Assembly (NCBI GenBank): GCA_017536965.1
Contig: JAFWCK010000132.1
Span: forward strand, 1 to 34,474
Direction of reading: 5' to 3'
Length of the DNA: 34,474 bases
Source: Lachnospiraceae bacterium
GTDB taxonomy: Bacteria > Bacillota > Clostridia > Lachnospirales > Lachnospiraceae
Shown in pieces: positions 23,325 through 32,106 of this stretch; position 1 is the stretch's first letter; each line of letters opens with the position of its first letter. The notes under the pieces were generated by a model. The model did no database searches. It was given only the letters and a program-made list of their open reading frames with translations, and was not told where the DNA came from. The position numbers and the translations under genes are program-made.

Positions 23325-24036
23325 CATTTTTACATCTGAAGCCTTGGCGGAAGCCTGGAATATCATCCGGACCCAGTTCCCTCTTGCACTGTGGGAGACT
23401 TTTTATGTCACAGTCCTGGCCACCGCATTTGCGATCGTCATCGGGCTTCCGTTGGGTGTCCTGCTAGTTGTCGGAGAAAAAGGCGGTATCAAGCCTATGC
23501 CGAAAACTCTTATGGCAGTCATCAATTTCATTATCAATATCCTGCGTTCGGTACCGTTCCTGATCTTAATGATCCTGGTATTCCCTCTGACAAGAGCGAT
23601 CGTCGGCACGACCGTCGGTACGGTAGCGTCAATCGTTCCGCTTGTTATTGCAGCCTTCCCATTTGTAGCACGTCTGGTGGAAAGCTGCCTGCGGGAAGTC
23701 AACCCGAACCTAATAGAAATGGCACAGAGTACCGGTGCTACCCCATTCCAGATCATCTGCAAAGTAATGATCCCGGAAAGCGTCCCAAGTCTGATCAGCA
23801 ATTTTACAGTTGCAATCACTACGATCCTGGGATACAGTGCAATGAGCGGTATTATCGGCGGCGGCGGTCTCGGTAAAATTGCGATCAATTACGGTTATTA
23901 CCGTTATAAATATCTAGTCATGTTCCTGGCCGTTATCCTTCTGATCGTTCTGGTACAGATCTTCCAGAGCGTCGGAACGAAATTTGCGATCAAGACCGAC
24001 AAGCGGCTGAAGAACCAGCAAGTCACCCGTTCATAA
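23314..24036 (+). CDS. metI: Methionine ABC transporter permease MetI
   Basis: The membrane subunit of the methionine importer, 240 residues with five to six membrane segments. It carries ILRSVPFLILMI and the coupling loop EMAQSTGATPFQIICKVMIPESVPSL, and the GIIGGGGLGKIAI stretch typical of MetI. GAGGAGG lies before its ATG inside the end of metN, so the two are coupled. Confidence 0.96.
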   Translation: MFSNIFTSEALAEAWNIIRTQFPLALWETFYVTVLATAFAIVIGLPLGVLLVVGEKGGIKPMPKTLMAVINFIINILRSVPFLILMILVFPLTRAIVGTTVGTVASIVPLVIAAFPFVARLVESCLREVNPNLIEMAQSTGATPFQIICKVMIPESVPSLISNFTVAITTILGYSAMSGIIGGGGLGKIAINYGYYRYKYLVMFLAVILLIVLVQIFQSVGTKFAIKTDKRLKNQQVTRS

Positions 24037-24041
24037 ACCAC

Positions 24042-24057
24042 CATGCCATTGGGCATG
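24042..24057 (+). repeat. Small intercistronic hairpin before the pyridoxamine kinase gene
   Basis: CATGCC, loop ATTG, GGCATG, with no following T-run, so it does not look like a terminator. The kinase gene is probably read from the met operon promoter. Confidence 0.45.
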
Positions 24058-24076
24058 TCAGATAAGGAGAGTACAA

Positions 24077-24934
24077 ATGGAGTATAAAAGAGTTTTAACG
24101 ATCCAGGATATTTCCTGTTTCGGACAGTGTTCCGGCACAGTGGCGCTGCCGATCATTTCCGCATGCGGTCATGAATGCTGCATCATTCCTTCTGCTGTTT
24201 TATCCACACATACCGGTGGATTTGAAGGATTTACTTTTTGTGATCTGACCGAGGAACTTCCAAAGATCATGAAACACTGGGTAGATACAGATATTATGTT
24301 TGACTGTGTTTACACCGGCTATCTGGGAAGCGTCAAGCAGATTGAATACGTTGCTCAGATCATGAATTCCTGCCTGATCGATGGCGGTCTTCGCATTGTG
24401 GATCCGGCAATGGCAGATAACGGGAAATTATATACCGGCTTTGATGAAAAATACGTGGAAGCTATGAAATGGCTTTGTGCCCAGGCAGATGTGATCCTTC
24501 CGAACATCACAGAAGCATGCCTTCTGACAGATACGGAGTATCCGGATGTCGTTGACCAGGCATTCGTGAATAAACTGTTAAGTGATCTGGATCAGCTCTG
24601 TGGCGGCTGCGTGATCCTGACCGGCGTTTCCTTCCAGGAAGGCAAGACCGGCGTTATGATCTATGAGTCCGGTTTCTGCTCTTACTATGAGCATGATTAT
24701 CTTGCACCGGGCAGCCATGGAACCGGCGATATTTTTGCATCCGCTTTTGTTGGCGGAATGATGAATGACATCGGTGCAGTCAATGCAGCCTGTGTAGCAG
24801 CAGACTTTACTGTCAACTGCATCCGCGGAACACGTGATGATGAAGATCACTGGTATGGCGTCAAGTTTGAGCCGCAGATCCCAACTTTAATTGAAATGCT
24901 GAAAGAATCAGAAGAAGAAACTGCAGAAGAATAA
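24077..24934 (+). CDS. Pyridoxamine kinase (PdxK/PdxY-like)
   Basis: Phosphorylates pyridoxal, pyridoxamine or pyridoxine to the 5'-phosphate in the B6 salvage pathway. The 285-residue ribokinase-like protein has the N-terminal ISCFGQCSGTVALPIISACG block, the DPAMADNGKLYTGF stretch near 109-122, and the anion-hole/catalytic GSHGTGDIFAS with Asp218. AAGGAG lies before the ATG. It follows metI by 40 bases and ends with a strong terminator; the link to methionine uptake may be that several methionine-handling enzymes use pyridoxal phosphate, which is inference. Confidence 0.92.
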   Translation: MEYKRVLTIQDISCFGQCSGTVALPIISACGHECCIIPSAVLSTHTGGFEGFTFCDLTEELPKIMKHWVDTDIMFDCVYTGYLGSVKQIEYVAQIMNSCLIDGGLRIVDPAMADNGKLYTGFDEKYVEAMKWLCAQADVILPNITEACLLTDTEYPDVVDQAFVNKLLSDLDQLCGGCVILTGVSFQEGKTGVMIYESGFCSYYEHDYLAPGSHGTGDIFASAFVGGMMNDIGAVNAACVAADFTVNCIRGTRDDEDHWYGVKFEPQIPTLIEMLKESEEETAEE

Positions 24935-24956
24935 TAACTCTTTAAAAGATATTTTT

Positions 24957-24985
24957 AGGCCGGCAGAAAACTGCCGGCCTTTTTA
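24957..24985 (+). terminator. Rho-independent terminator after the pyridoxamine kinase gene
   Basis: AGGCCGGCAG (24957-24966), loop AAAA, CTGCCGGCCT (24971-24980), then Ts. On the minus strand the stem is followed by AAAAATATC rather than Ts, so it serves the plus strand; the T-run reaches the stop of the convergent alpha-glucosidase gene. Confidence 0.93.
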
Positions 24986-26635
24986 TTACTTCAGGATCAC
25001 TGCCTGCCATGGCTGCAGGACTGCCTTTCTCCCGGAAAAGACCACATTCTTATTGTCTGTGGAAAAGAGAATGCTCCCCTCTCCTCTCCGGAGTTCCGGA
25101 AGATATTTCCGCAGCGAGCTTAATGGGAGTTTTTCATCACTGTGATTCAGCAGGACTTTCAGTTTCCCTCTCTGATACAAAGAATACTTGCTGGTTCCTG
25201 ACAGGAAGATATACTCTCCAGACATCAGATCTTCGTTTTCTTTTCGGATCCGAATCAGTTCTTTGTAACAGGAAAAGACAGAATCCAAATCTTCTCTCTG
25301 TGCTTTGACATTGATCTCCTTATAATTGGAATTGATCTTCAGCCAAGGCTCACCTTTCTTATCTGCCGGCATAAACCCGGCATATGCATCATCACTCCAC
25401 TGCATCGGTGTCCTGGCATTATCCCGGCTCACATTCCGGATCATATACCATTTCAGTCTTGCAGGCACATGAGCTTTCGACAAGATCCCATAGACATTGA
25501 GTGATTCTACATCACGAACCTCATCCATACTTTCATAATCGAAATTCCGCATGCCAATTTCCTGTCCTTCAAAAATGAATGGCGTTCCCCGCAGCGAAAG
25601 AAGAAGCGTCGCTAACAGTTTTGCAGATGCTTCCGGATATTTTTGCGAGCCAAACCGGCTGACACTTCGCGGCTGATCATGATTTTCCAGATAAAGCGTA
25701 TTCCAGCCAACCTCTTTCTGCCACCGGTCAAGGACTTGCATAAACTTATCCCAATGAAAACGGGTATGAAACCATTTCACGATGATCTGGTCAATCTCCA
25801 TGTGCTCAAAACCAAACACCATATTCAGTTCTTCTCTTTCTGGCGCAGTCAGGAGATTCGCTTCTTTTGTATCCACAAAAACGGTTTCCCCGACAGTAAA
25901 AGCATCATACTCTTCCATGATCCGATGGATCTTGTGCAGGATCTCATGCGTCCCCGGGAGAGAAAGATAATGTTCTGATCCGGTCAGGATCATTTTTTTC
26001 TTTCCATTTGCCAGATTATCTTTATACAGCACATTGATCACATCGCAGCGGAAACCCTTTACACCTTTATCAAGCCAGAAGCGAAGGATCCTTTCCACTT
26101 CCTCAAACACTTTCGGTTCATGATAATTCAGATCCGCCTGATGCGGTGCAAACAAATGCAGGTAAGATGCACCGCGCACCTCGTCTTTTTCCCAGCAGCC
26201 CCCGCCAAAAAAACCGGTCCAGTTGTTCGGGGTTCCTGCCCAGGTATCTGACCAGAAATAGTAATTAGTATAAGGATCGATCTTCTGTCGGCTTTTCTGA
26301 AACCACTCGTGTTCCGTCGAAGTATGATTGATCACGAGATCCATAATGATGGAGATGCCGCGGGAAGCGGCTTTGCGAATGAGCTCGTCAAAATCATCCA
26401 TCGTTCCATAGTCCGGATGGATGCTGCAGTAATCGCTGATGTCATAGCCGTTATCCTCATTTGGCGATGCGTAAACAGGGGAAAGCCAGATCACATCGAT
26501 CCCCAGTTCTGCCAGATGATCCAGTTTTGAAATGATTCCCTGCAGATCCCCGATCCCGTCTCCGTTAGAATCGCAAAAACTCCTCGGATAGATCTGATAG
26601 ATCACGGCTTTTTGCCACCATTTCTGTTGTTTCAT
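24986..26635 (-). CDS. GH13 alpha-glucosidase, oligo-1,6-glucosidase type
   Basis: Hydrolyses alpha-glucosides from the non-reducing end, in the cytoplasm since no signal peptide is present. The 549-residue enzyme shows the GH13 blocks: MDLVINH (about 98-104), GFRCDVINV with nucleophile Asp198, GETVFVD with acid/base Glu250, and ENHDQPR with Asp320. The residue after the nucleophile is Val199; in GH13_31 enzymes Val here goes with alpha-1,6 (isomaltose) preference, Thr or Ala with alpha-1,4. AAGGAG precedes the ATG. It is divergent from a GPH-family sugar symporter, so the pair likely imports and cleaves one kind of alpha-glucoside. Confidence 0.92.
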   Translation of the reverse strand: MKQQKWWQKAVIYQIYPRSFCDSNGDGIGDLQGIISKLDHLAELGIDVIWLSPVYASPNEDNGYDISDYCSIHPDYGTMDDFDELIRKAASRGISIIMDLVINHTSTEHEWFQKSRQKIDPYTNYYFWSDTWAGTPNNWTGFFGGGCWEKDEVRGASYLHLFAPHQADLNYHEPKVFEEVERILRFWLDKGVKGFRCDVINVLYKDNLANGKKKMILTGSEHYLSLPGTHEILHKIHRIMEEYDAFTVGETVFVDTKEANLLTAPEREELNMVFGFEHMEIDQIIVKWFHTRFHWDKFMQVLDRWQKEVGWNTLYLENHDQPRSVSRFGSQKYPEASAKLLATLLLSLRGTPFIFEGQEIGMRNFDYESMDEVRDVESLNVYGILSKAHVPARLKWYMIRNVSRDNARTPMQWSDDAYAGFMPADKKGEPWLKINSNYKEINVKAQREDLDSVFSCYKELIRIRKENEDLMSGEYIFLSGTSKYSLYQRGKLKVLLNHSDEKLPLSSLRKYLPELRRGEGSILFSTDNKNVVFSGRKAVLQPWQAVILK

Positions 26636-26663
26636 CTTTCACTCCTTCCGGCCGCTTTTGTCC

Positions 26664-26692
26664 TTGCGTAAACATTGCCCAAACGATACAAT
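26664..26692 (+). promoter_or_regulatory. Promoter for the GPH symporter gene
   Basis: TTGCGT at 26664-26669, 17 bases, then TACAAT at 26687-26692. Predicted start about 26699. It lies in the 110-base divergent region and overlaps the inverted repeat at 26686-26714. Confidence 0.65.
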
Positions 26693-26714
26693 AGTGGGGC
26701 ACTGTTAATTGTAT
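26686..26714. promoter_or_regulatory. Inverted repeat between divergent sugar genes, candidate operator
   Basis: ATACAATAGTG (26686-26696) is mirrored by CACT, a four-base insert, and ATTGTAT (26700-26714). It overlaps the plus-strand -10 and touches the minus-strand -10, so one regulator could control both genes. No regulator gene is adjacent. Confidence 0.5.
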
Positions 26715-26741
26715 AGTACCATTAAACAAATGAGGTGACAA
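26713..26741 (-). promoter_or_regulatory. Candidate promoter for the alpha-glucosidase gene
   Basis: On the minus strand TTGTCA (26741-26736), 17 bases, then TACTAT (26718-26713). Predicted start near 26706, giving a leader of about 70 bases before the ATG. Confidence 0.55.
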
Positions 26742-26745
26742 ACAA

Positions 26746-28227
26746 ATGGACGACAAAAATAAAAAGAAAAACCTATGGATGTTCCCGTTAGGAACCGTGG
26801 GCCGCGATATGATGTATCAGCTGTTCACAAACTTTATCCTGACATACATTCTGTTTACCCGGCAGTTAACGCCGGCACAATTAATGACCATTACGATCAT
26901 CATGGTCGCTGCCCGGGTATTTGATGCTTTGAATGACCCGATCATGGGCAACATCATTGAACGCACCCGTACCCGCTGGGGCAAATACAAACCATGGCTG
27001 CTGATCGGTATTCTGGCAACCAGCGTTGTCGTCTACTTAGCTTTCAATGTCCGTCTGCAGGGATGGGGCTTCGTAGTCTTCTTCGGTGTAATTTATTTTG
27101 CATACAGCATTACTTATACCATGCATGATATTTCCTACTGGGGCATGATCCCATCCCTCGGACAGGAAACACATACTCGTGACCAGTTCACTTCCCGTGC
27201 GACCTTCTTTGCAGGTGTCGGCGGCACACTGGCAGGCTTCCTTATTCCAATGCTTACCACGGGCGGCATGGCTATTGGCGGAAATGCACAGACAGCATTC
27301 GGCAGAGTCGCTCTGATCGTCTGCATCCTGGCACCTGCTTTCTTATGCTTCACCATTTTCGGTGCAAAAGAAAATCGGGATTACATGACGGAGAAAGTTC
27401 CTCCAGTCAGCTTCAAGAAAATCATTTCTACTATCAAAAACAATGACCAGTTAGTCTGGATCGCTGTGATCTTCCTGATCCAGCAGATTGGTAACGGTTT
27501 GACCCTGGGCGGTATCGGCTCCACTTATGTATACTTTGCATTCGGATATGCCGGCGGACTGTACTCCCTGTTCAGCACGATCGGTGTTGCTGCAACGGCA
27601 CTCCTTATGATCTTCTACCCGATGATCGCACGTCATATCAACCGTAAACCGCTGATGAAGATCATGCTGATCATCGCTCTGATCGGATATGCATTGATGC
27701 TGCTCGGCGGTATCCTGCTTCCGAACAACATGATGAAATTCTGGGTGATCACCATCACTTACATGATCACCAACTTTGGACAGTACTGCTTCTACCTGAT
27801 CATGATGATCTCCGTTATTAACACGGTCGAATACAATGAATACAAGACCGGCAACCGTGATGAAGCAATCATCACTTCGCTGCGTCCGTTCATTACCAAG
27901 CTGGCATCTGCTCTGATCATTCTGGTAACCACACTGACCTATCTGGCATTTGGTGTAACCGGATTTACAAATCAGATTTCTGATCTAGAGCAGCAGGCAA
28001 GCCTTGGCCTTCTGACAGAGAGCCAAAAACTTGCACAGATCAATGATGTACTATCTAACACGACGTCCCTTCAGACGATCGGCATGGTAGTCGTAATGAG
28101 TGTCATTCCTTGCATCATGATGATCCTTTCTTATGTCCTTTACAAAAAGAAATACATCCTGGATGAGGATAAATACACGCAGATCGTTGCAGAGTTAAAT
28201 GCAAAAAAAGAAGCAAAAGAAGCTTAA
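26746..28227 (+). CDS. GPH-family sugar:cation symporter (MelB-like)
   Basis: A 493-residue, 12-segment major-facilitator protein of the glycoside-pentoside-hexuronide:cation symporter family. The family signature is clear: RVFDALNDPIMGNIIERT followed by RTRWGKYKPWLLIG, where the Asp residues line the cation site. A middle loop (about residues 205-235) is charged. GAGGTGA lies before the ATG. It is divergent from the alpha-glucosidase, whose substrate it most likely imports. Sugar specificity cannot be told from the sequence. Confidence 0.93.
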   Translation: MDDKNKKKNLWMFPLGTVGRDMMYQLFTNFILTYILFTRQLTPAQLMTITIIMVAARVFDALNDPIMGNIIERTRTRWGKYKPWLLIGILATSVVVYLAFNVRLQGWGFVVFFGVIYFAYSITYTMHDISYWGMIPSLGQETHTRDQFTSRATFFAGVGGTLAGFLIPMLTTGGMAIGGNAQTAFGRVALIVCILAPAFLCFTIFGAKENRDYMTEKVPPVSFKKIISTIKNNDQLVWIAVIFLIQQIGNGLTLGGIGSTYVYFAFGYAGGLYSLFSTIGVAATALLMIFYPMIARHINRKPLMKIMLIIALIGYALMLLGGILLPNNMMKFWVITITYMITNFGQYCFYLIMMISVINTVEYNEYKTGNRDEAIITSLRPFITKLASALIILVTTLTYLAFGVTGFTNQISDLEQQASLGLLTESQKLAQINDVLSNTTSLQTIGMVVVMSVIPCIMMILSYVLYKKKYILDEDKYTQIVAELNAKKEAKEA

Positions 28228-28713
28228 ATGATCGAAATCAGAAAAGCAGAAAAAACAGATGCAAAAGAGGCGGAGCGGATTTTTAAATCCGCCCGCCTCT
28301 TTATGAGACAAAATGGAAACTATATCCAATGGAACAGCGTTTATCCCTCTGCAGAAAATGTGCTTGCAGATGCAGAAAACGGTGTGGGATATGTCATGAG
28401 TGAAGATGGAAAGATCTTCGCTTATTTTGCTTTCATTATCGGAGAAGATCCGACTTATACATATATCGAAGGAAAATGGCCGTCATCTGATACGTACGGA
28501 ACCATCCATCGGATCGCCAGTGACGGAACACATAAAGGAGTTCTGCAACTTTGTGTAGATTATTGCCGAAAGATCTGTCCTCACATCCGGATCGATACGC
28601 ATGAAAAGAATCAAACCATGCGCAATGCTCTTACACGACTGGGCTTTTCTTATTGCGGGACTATCTATATTGAAGACGGTACTCCAAGGATGGCGTTCTG
28701 TCTGCTTCCTTAA
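28228..28713 (+). CDS. GNAT-family N-acetyltransferase
   Basis: A 161-residue acetyl-CoA-dependent acetyltransferase. It shows MIEIRKAEKTDAKEAERIFKSAR at the start, an IHRIASDGTHKGVLQLCVDYC stretch that matches the acetyl-CoA loop region, then IRIDTHEKNQTMRNALTRLGFSYCGTIY, typical of the C-terminal half of GNAT domains. Its ATG follows the symporter stop with no gap and without a clear ribosome site, so it is likely translated by coupling. The substrate is unknown. Confidence 0.88.
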   Translation: MIEIRKAEKTDAKEAERIFKSARLFMRQNGNYIQWNSVYPSAENVLADAENGVGYVMSEDGKIFAYFAFIIGEDPTYTYIEGKWPSSDTYGTIHRIASDGTHKGVLQLCVDYCRKICPHIRIDTHEKNQTMRNALTRLGFSYCGTIYIEDGTPRMAFCLLP

Positions 28714-28728
28714 ATCAAGGAAGTCTTT
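28705..28728. terminator. Shared hairpin at the convergent ends of the GNAT and GH3 genes
   Basis: CTTCCTT (28705-28711), loop AAATC, AAGGAAG (28717-28723), with TCTTTTC following on the plus strand. The palindrome overlaps both stop codons (28711-28713 plus, 28717-28715 minus), so it is part of the last codons of both genes. It is a modest plus-strand terminator. Confidence 0.6.
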
Positions 28729-31036
28729 TCAAGAGACGAAGAACATTTTCAGCGGTGCGGAAAAGCTCCGCTTTTTTGATGCCTTCCTTCTGACCAAGCG
28801 TTTTCAGGAGAGAGCCATCCGACACATAATTGCGTTCTACATGTGTAATAGCACCAGGCATCAGAATATCGACCTGGGCACGGACACGATATGCATTGTC
28901 TTCCAACTGCGGGAACTCCGGACTCTTTGACCGTTTCATCCACCAGTCAGTGATGACCACTCCGTCAAATCCCCACTGTCCGCGCAAGACTGTAGTAACC
29001 AAATCATAGTTATAATGTGACCAGACGCCATTGATTTTATTATAAGAAGTCATGATGACTTTTGGAGCTGCTTCGCGTACACAGATCTCAAAGTTCCGCA
29101 GATAGATCTCTCTTAAAGCACGCTCGCTAACACGTGCATCATTGATGTTTCGATGCGTTTCCTGATTATTGCAGGCAAAATGTTTCGGACAGGCTGCCCT
29201 TCCACTTTGCTGAACGCCACGGACCACTGCCGCTCCCATCTTTCCTGACAGCAGCGGATCTTCTGAGAAGTATTCGAAGTTTCTGCCACACAGCGGATTG
29301 CGATGAATATTCATTCCCGGGCCAAGAAGCACATCTACGCCGTTCTTTGCCATCTCATTTCCAACCTGCGCATACAGATCCTCGATCAACTGTGTGTTAA
29401 AACTGCATGCCTGTGCTGTTCCGCAAGGAAGGAGCGCGCAGTCTGCAGAAAGCCGGATTCCTGCCGGTCCATCCGCACAAATGATCGGGCGGATCCCTTT
29501 TTCCCGAAGGCTCTCTAAGATACCGCCGAAAACGCCGGCATTCCCCTTTGCTCCAAGCACTGAGTTCATCATCCCGTGTCCCCGGGTCATTGCTTCCAAT
29601 TCCTTATCAGACAGACTTAAAAGCAGTGAATCTGTACTCTCCTGCGGCATGCGGTCTAAGATCCTTTGTTTCAGATCTACCTCTTTTGTCATTGCCTGTT
29701 CACACTGTTCTGTGATCAGCTCTGCCGCAACAGTCCATGACCCTGCTTTTATTTCATCTATACCGTCATCATTAACGAAGAAACTGTAAATGCCTTCCTC
29801 CAAAAGGAACGCACTCTTCTCCTCATCATAGGAGGAAATATATCCAACGCTTGTTTCCAGATCGATCTCATCCGTCTCTCCCGGCTGCAGCGTTTTAGTT
29901 TTGGAAAAGCCTGCCAGGATAAAAGAAGCTTTTTCTAATCTTCCTTCTGCCTGCCGGCACCAGAGTAAGACGACATCTTTTCCCGGGAGCTCTCCTGTAT
30001 TCGTCACTTTTACACGAACTCGAATGAATGTGTCTTTGTCTACAGAAGCAGCGGTTGGTTTTTCAAAAGCAAGCACTTCCGTTTTGAAAGATGTGTAAGA
30101 GAGACCAAACCCGAATGGATAAAGGATTTTGTCTTTTGCATTAGAAGCAAAATACCGATAGCCGACAAAGATCCCTTCTTTATAATCATTAAACTCTTTT
30201 CCGCCAAAGTTTTCTGCGGTGTTGTAATCCTCATAATTGTTTGCGATCGTATCAGACAGCCTTCCGCATGGGTTCACGGTTCCATACAGAACATCGCAAA
30301 GAGCATTGCCGCTTTCCATGCCGCCCTGCCATGCGATCAAAATAGATGAAATCTTATCGCCGTATTTTGCCGTCCAGGACATATCCATGATATTGCCGAT
30401 GTTTAAAACTACGATCACAGAAGCAAAGACAGAAGTGACCTGATCCAGAAGACGTATTTCTTCATCTGTCAGATAATAACTGCCTTGTGTCAGCGTATTC
30501 TCCCTGTCTTCCCCGGCCGCTCTTCCGATTACGACCAACGCCTTTTTTCCAGGTGCTGCTGCGCCACGAACCATTTCCGGGGTCACAGGCATTTCCGGAT
30601 GACTCATCGGCCAATGTCCCCACCAGCCCGGGTCTGCAGTATATTTTGGATTCTCGCAGAAAGTACGGTAGATCTCGGCCAGTTTTTTATCGTAAGAAGC
30701 TCCACATTGATCCAATCCGTCCATCAAACTGATCAGGTATGGCGGATTCACATCACCGCCGCTTCCATATCCGACATAAAAATAGTCTCTCTGACAACGA
30801 CCAAAAACGGCCACCTCTTCCTCTTTCAGCAGAGGAAGTGCGTGGCCGTCATTCTTAAGCAGGACGCAACCTTCAGCAGATGTCCGTCTGGCAAGCGCGA
30901 TCTCGTTTTCCCCGATCCCTTCTGCGATCGCCTTACTAGTGTCTGTGTTTCGGACAGATTCCTGTGCCAGAGGGCTCCCTGTCACAAGCTGGAATCCTTT
31001 TCGCATTACTTTATTAAAGATTTTTGTAATCCCCAT
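28715..31036 (-). CDS. GH3 beta-glucosidase with reversed domain order
   Basis: A 773-residue glycosidase acting on beta-linked glucosides; no signal peptide, so cytoplasmic. In most GH3 enzymes the TIM-barrel domain comes first. Here the alpha/beta-sandwich domain comes first (from about 40: EGCVLLKNDGHALPLL, GSGGDVNPPY), then a fibronectin-III-like domain (about 325-430), then the barrel (from about 470), with ADGPAGIR, KHFACNNQE and the nucleophile Asp697 in VVITDWW. This order is known in ruminal beta-glucosidases of Ruminococcus and Butyrivibrio. The ATG lies 18 bases after asnA and has no clear ribosome site. Confidence 0.92.
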   Translation of the reverse strand: MGITKIFNKVMRKGFQLVTGSPLAQESVRNTDTSKAIAEGIGENEIALARRTSAEGCVLLKNDGHALPLLKEEEVAVFGRCQRDYFYVGYGSGGDVNPPYLISLMDGLDQCGASYDKKLAEIYRTFCENPKYTADPGWWGHWPMSHPEMPVTPEMVRGAAAPGKKALVVIGRAAGEDRENTLTQGSYYLTDEEIRLLDQVTSVFASVIVVLNIGNIMDMSWTAKYGDKISSILIAWQGGMESGNALCDVLYGTVNPCGRLSDTIANNYEDYNTAENFGGKEFNDYKEGIFVGYRYFASNAKDKILYPFGFGLSYTSFKTEVLAFEKPTAASVDKDTFIRVRVKVTNTGELPGKDVVLLWCRQAEGRLEKASFILAGFSKTKTLQPGETDEIDLETSVGYISSYDEEKSAFLLEEGIYSFFVNDDGIDEIKAGSWTVAAELITEQCEQAMTKEVDLKQRILDRMPQESTDSLLLSLSDKELEAMTRGHGMMNSVLGAKGNAGVFGGILESLREKGIRPIICADGPAGIRLSADCALLPCGTAQACSFNTQLIEDLYAQVGNEMAKNGVDVLLGPGMNIHRNPLCGRNFEYFSEDPLLSGKMGAAVVRGVQQSGRAACPKHFACNNQETHRNINDARVSERALREIYLRNFEICVREAAPKVIMTSYNKINGVWSHYNYDLVTTVLRGQWGFDGVVITDWWMKRSKSPEFPQLEDNAYRVRAQVDILMPGAITHVERNYVSDGSLLKTLGQKEGIKKAELFRTAENVLRLLKRLP

Positions 31037-31054
31037 AATTCTAAATACTTTATT

Positions 31055-32062
31055 TTATAACAGCATGATATGTGCTTCTTCACACTGTGCGCGCATACCG
31101 TGCGGCCACATGGAGGCCTGCACTTCTCCCACATGCGCTTTGCCCAAAAGAAGCATGCAAAGCCGCGATTGTCCAATACCACCGCCAATCGTATATGGCA
31201 GTTCCTGTTTCATGATCATCTTGTGGAACGGCAATTCCAGTTTCTCCAAATGTCCACTCTTTTCCAATTGCTCTTTCATGCTGATCTCATCCACACGGAT
31301 ACCCATGGAAGAAATCTCAAAAGCCTGCTGCAATGGTTCAAACCAGAACAGGATATCTCCGTTCAGCTGCCAGTCATCGTAGTCCGGCGCACGCAGATCA
31401 TGCGGCTTGCCATCTCCTAACTTATCGCCAATGCGCATGATAAAGACGGCCCCGTTTTCCTTACAGATCTCATTTTCCCGTTCCTTCGGAGACAGTTTCG
31501 GGTATCGCTGCCGCAGTTCTTCGGAATCAATAAATGTAATCTCATTTGGCAAACGATAGACGGCATCCGGATACTTATACCAGACTTCGTGTTCCATATG
31601 TTTAATGACTTTAAAGATCGTACGGACCGTTTCCTTTAAAACATCTTCCGTCCGCTGTTCTTTGGTGATCACTCGTTCCCAATCCCACTGATCCACATAA
31701 ATGCTGTGCAGATTATCCAGGTCCTCATCACGGCGGATGGCGTTCATATTGGTATAAAGGCCCTCTCCCGGCTGAAAGCCGTAATGGCCAAGTGCCCACC
31801 GTTTCCATTTAGCAAGAGACTGGACGATCTCCAGCTCATCTCCCGGAAGTTCTTTCGCATCAAAAGAAACCTTCCGTTCCACACCGCTTAAGTCATCATT
31901 AAGACCGGAACTTTTCCGGACATATAACGGTGCGGAGATCCGCTCCAGATTCATTTGCTGCCCAAATTCTTTCTGGAACGTATCACGGATGTACTTGATA
32001 GCTTCCTGCGTTTGACGTACGGTAAGCTTTGGATCATAGTGCTCTGGAATGATCAGGTTCAT
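31055..32062 (-). CDS. asnA: Aspartate-ammonia ligase (asparagine synthetase A)
   Basis: Makes asparagine from aspartate, ammonia and ATP. The 335-residue product is of the AsnA type, related to class II aminoacyl-tRNA synthetases: [47 protein letters not shown], the [10 protein letters not shown] stretch, and the [14 protein letters not shown] motif. This ammonia-dependent form is common in gut Bacillota. AGAGG precedes the ATG. It has a -10 element at 32098-32103 and is followed closely by the GH3 gene. Confidence 0.96.
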   Translation of the reverse strand: MNLIIPEHYDPKLTVRQTQEAIKYIRDTFQKEFGQQMNLERISAPLYVRKSSGLNDDLSGVERKVSFDAKELPGDELEIVQSLAKWKRWALGHYGFQPGEGLYTNMNAIRRDEDLDNLHSIYVDQWDWERVITKEQRTEDVLKETVRTIFKVIKHMEHEVWYKYPDAVYRLPNEITFIDSEELRQRYPKLSPKERENEICKENGAVFIMRIGDKLGDGKPHDLRAPDYDDWQLNGDILFWFEPLQQAFEISSMGIRVDEISMKEQLEKSGHLEKLELPFHKMIMKQELPYTIGGGIGQSRLCMLLLGKAHVGEVQASMWPHGMRAQCEEAHIMLL

Positions 32063-32097
32063 TGTTTTTTCCTCTGTTTCAAAAAATAATAAATGAT

Positions 32098-32106
32098 ATT
32101 ATATCA
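32098..32106 (-). promoter_or_regulatory. Extended -10 promoter for asnA
   Basis: On the minus strand TGATATAAT (32106-32098) is an extended -10 with a perfect TATAAT; the TGA of the extension is the stop codon of the MATE gene. No good -35 is seen. Predicted start about 32091. Confidence 0.6.
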
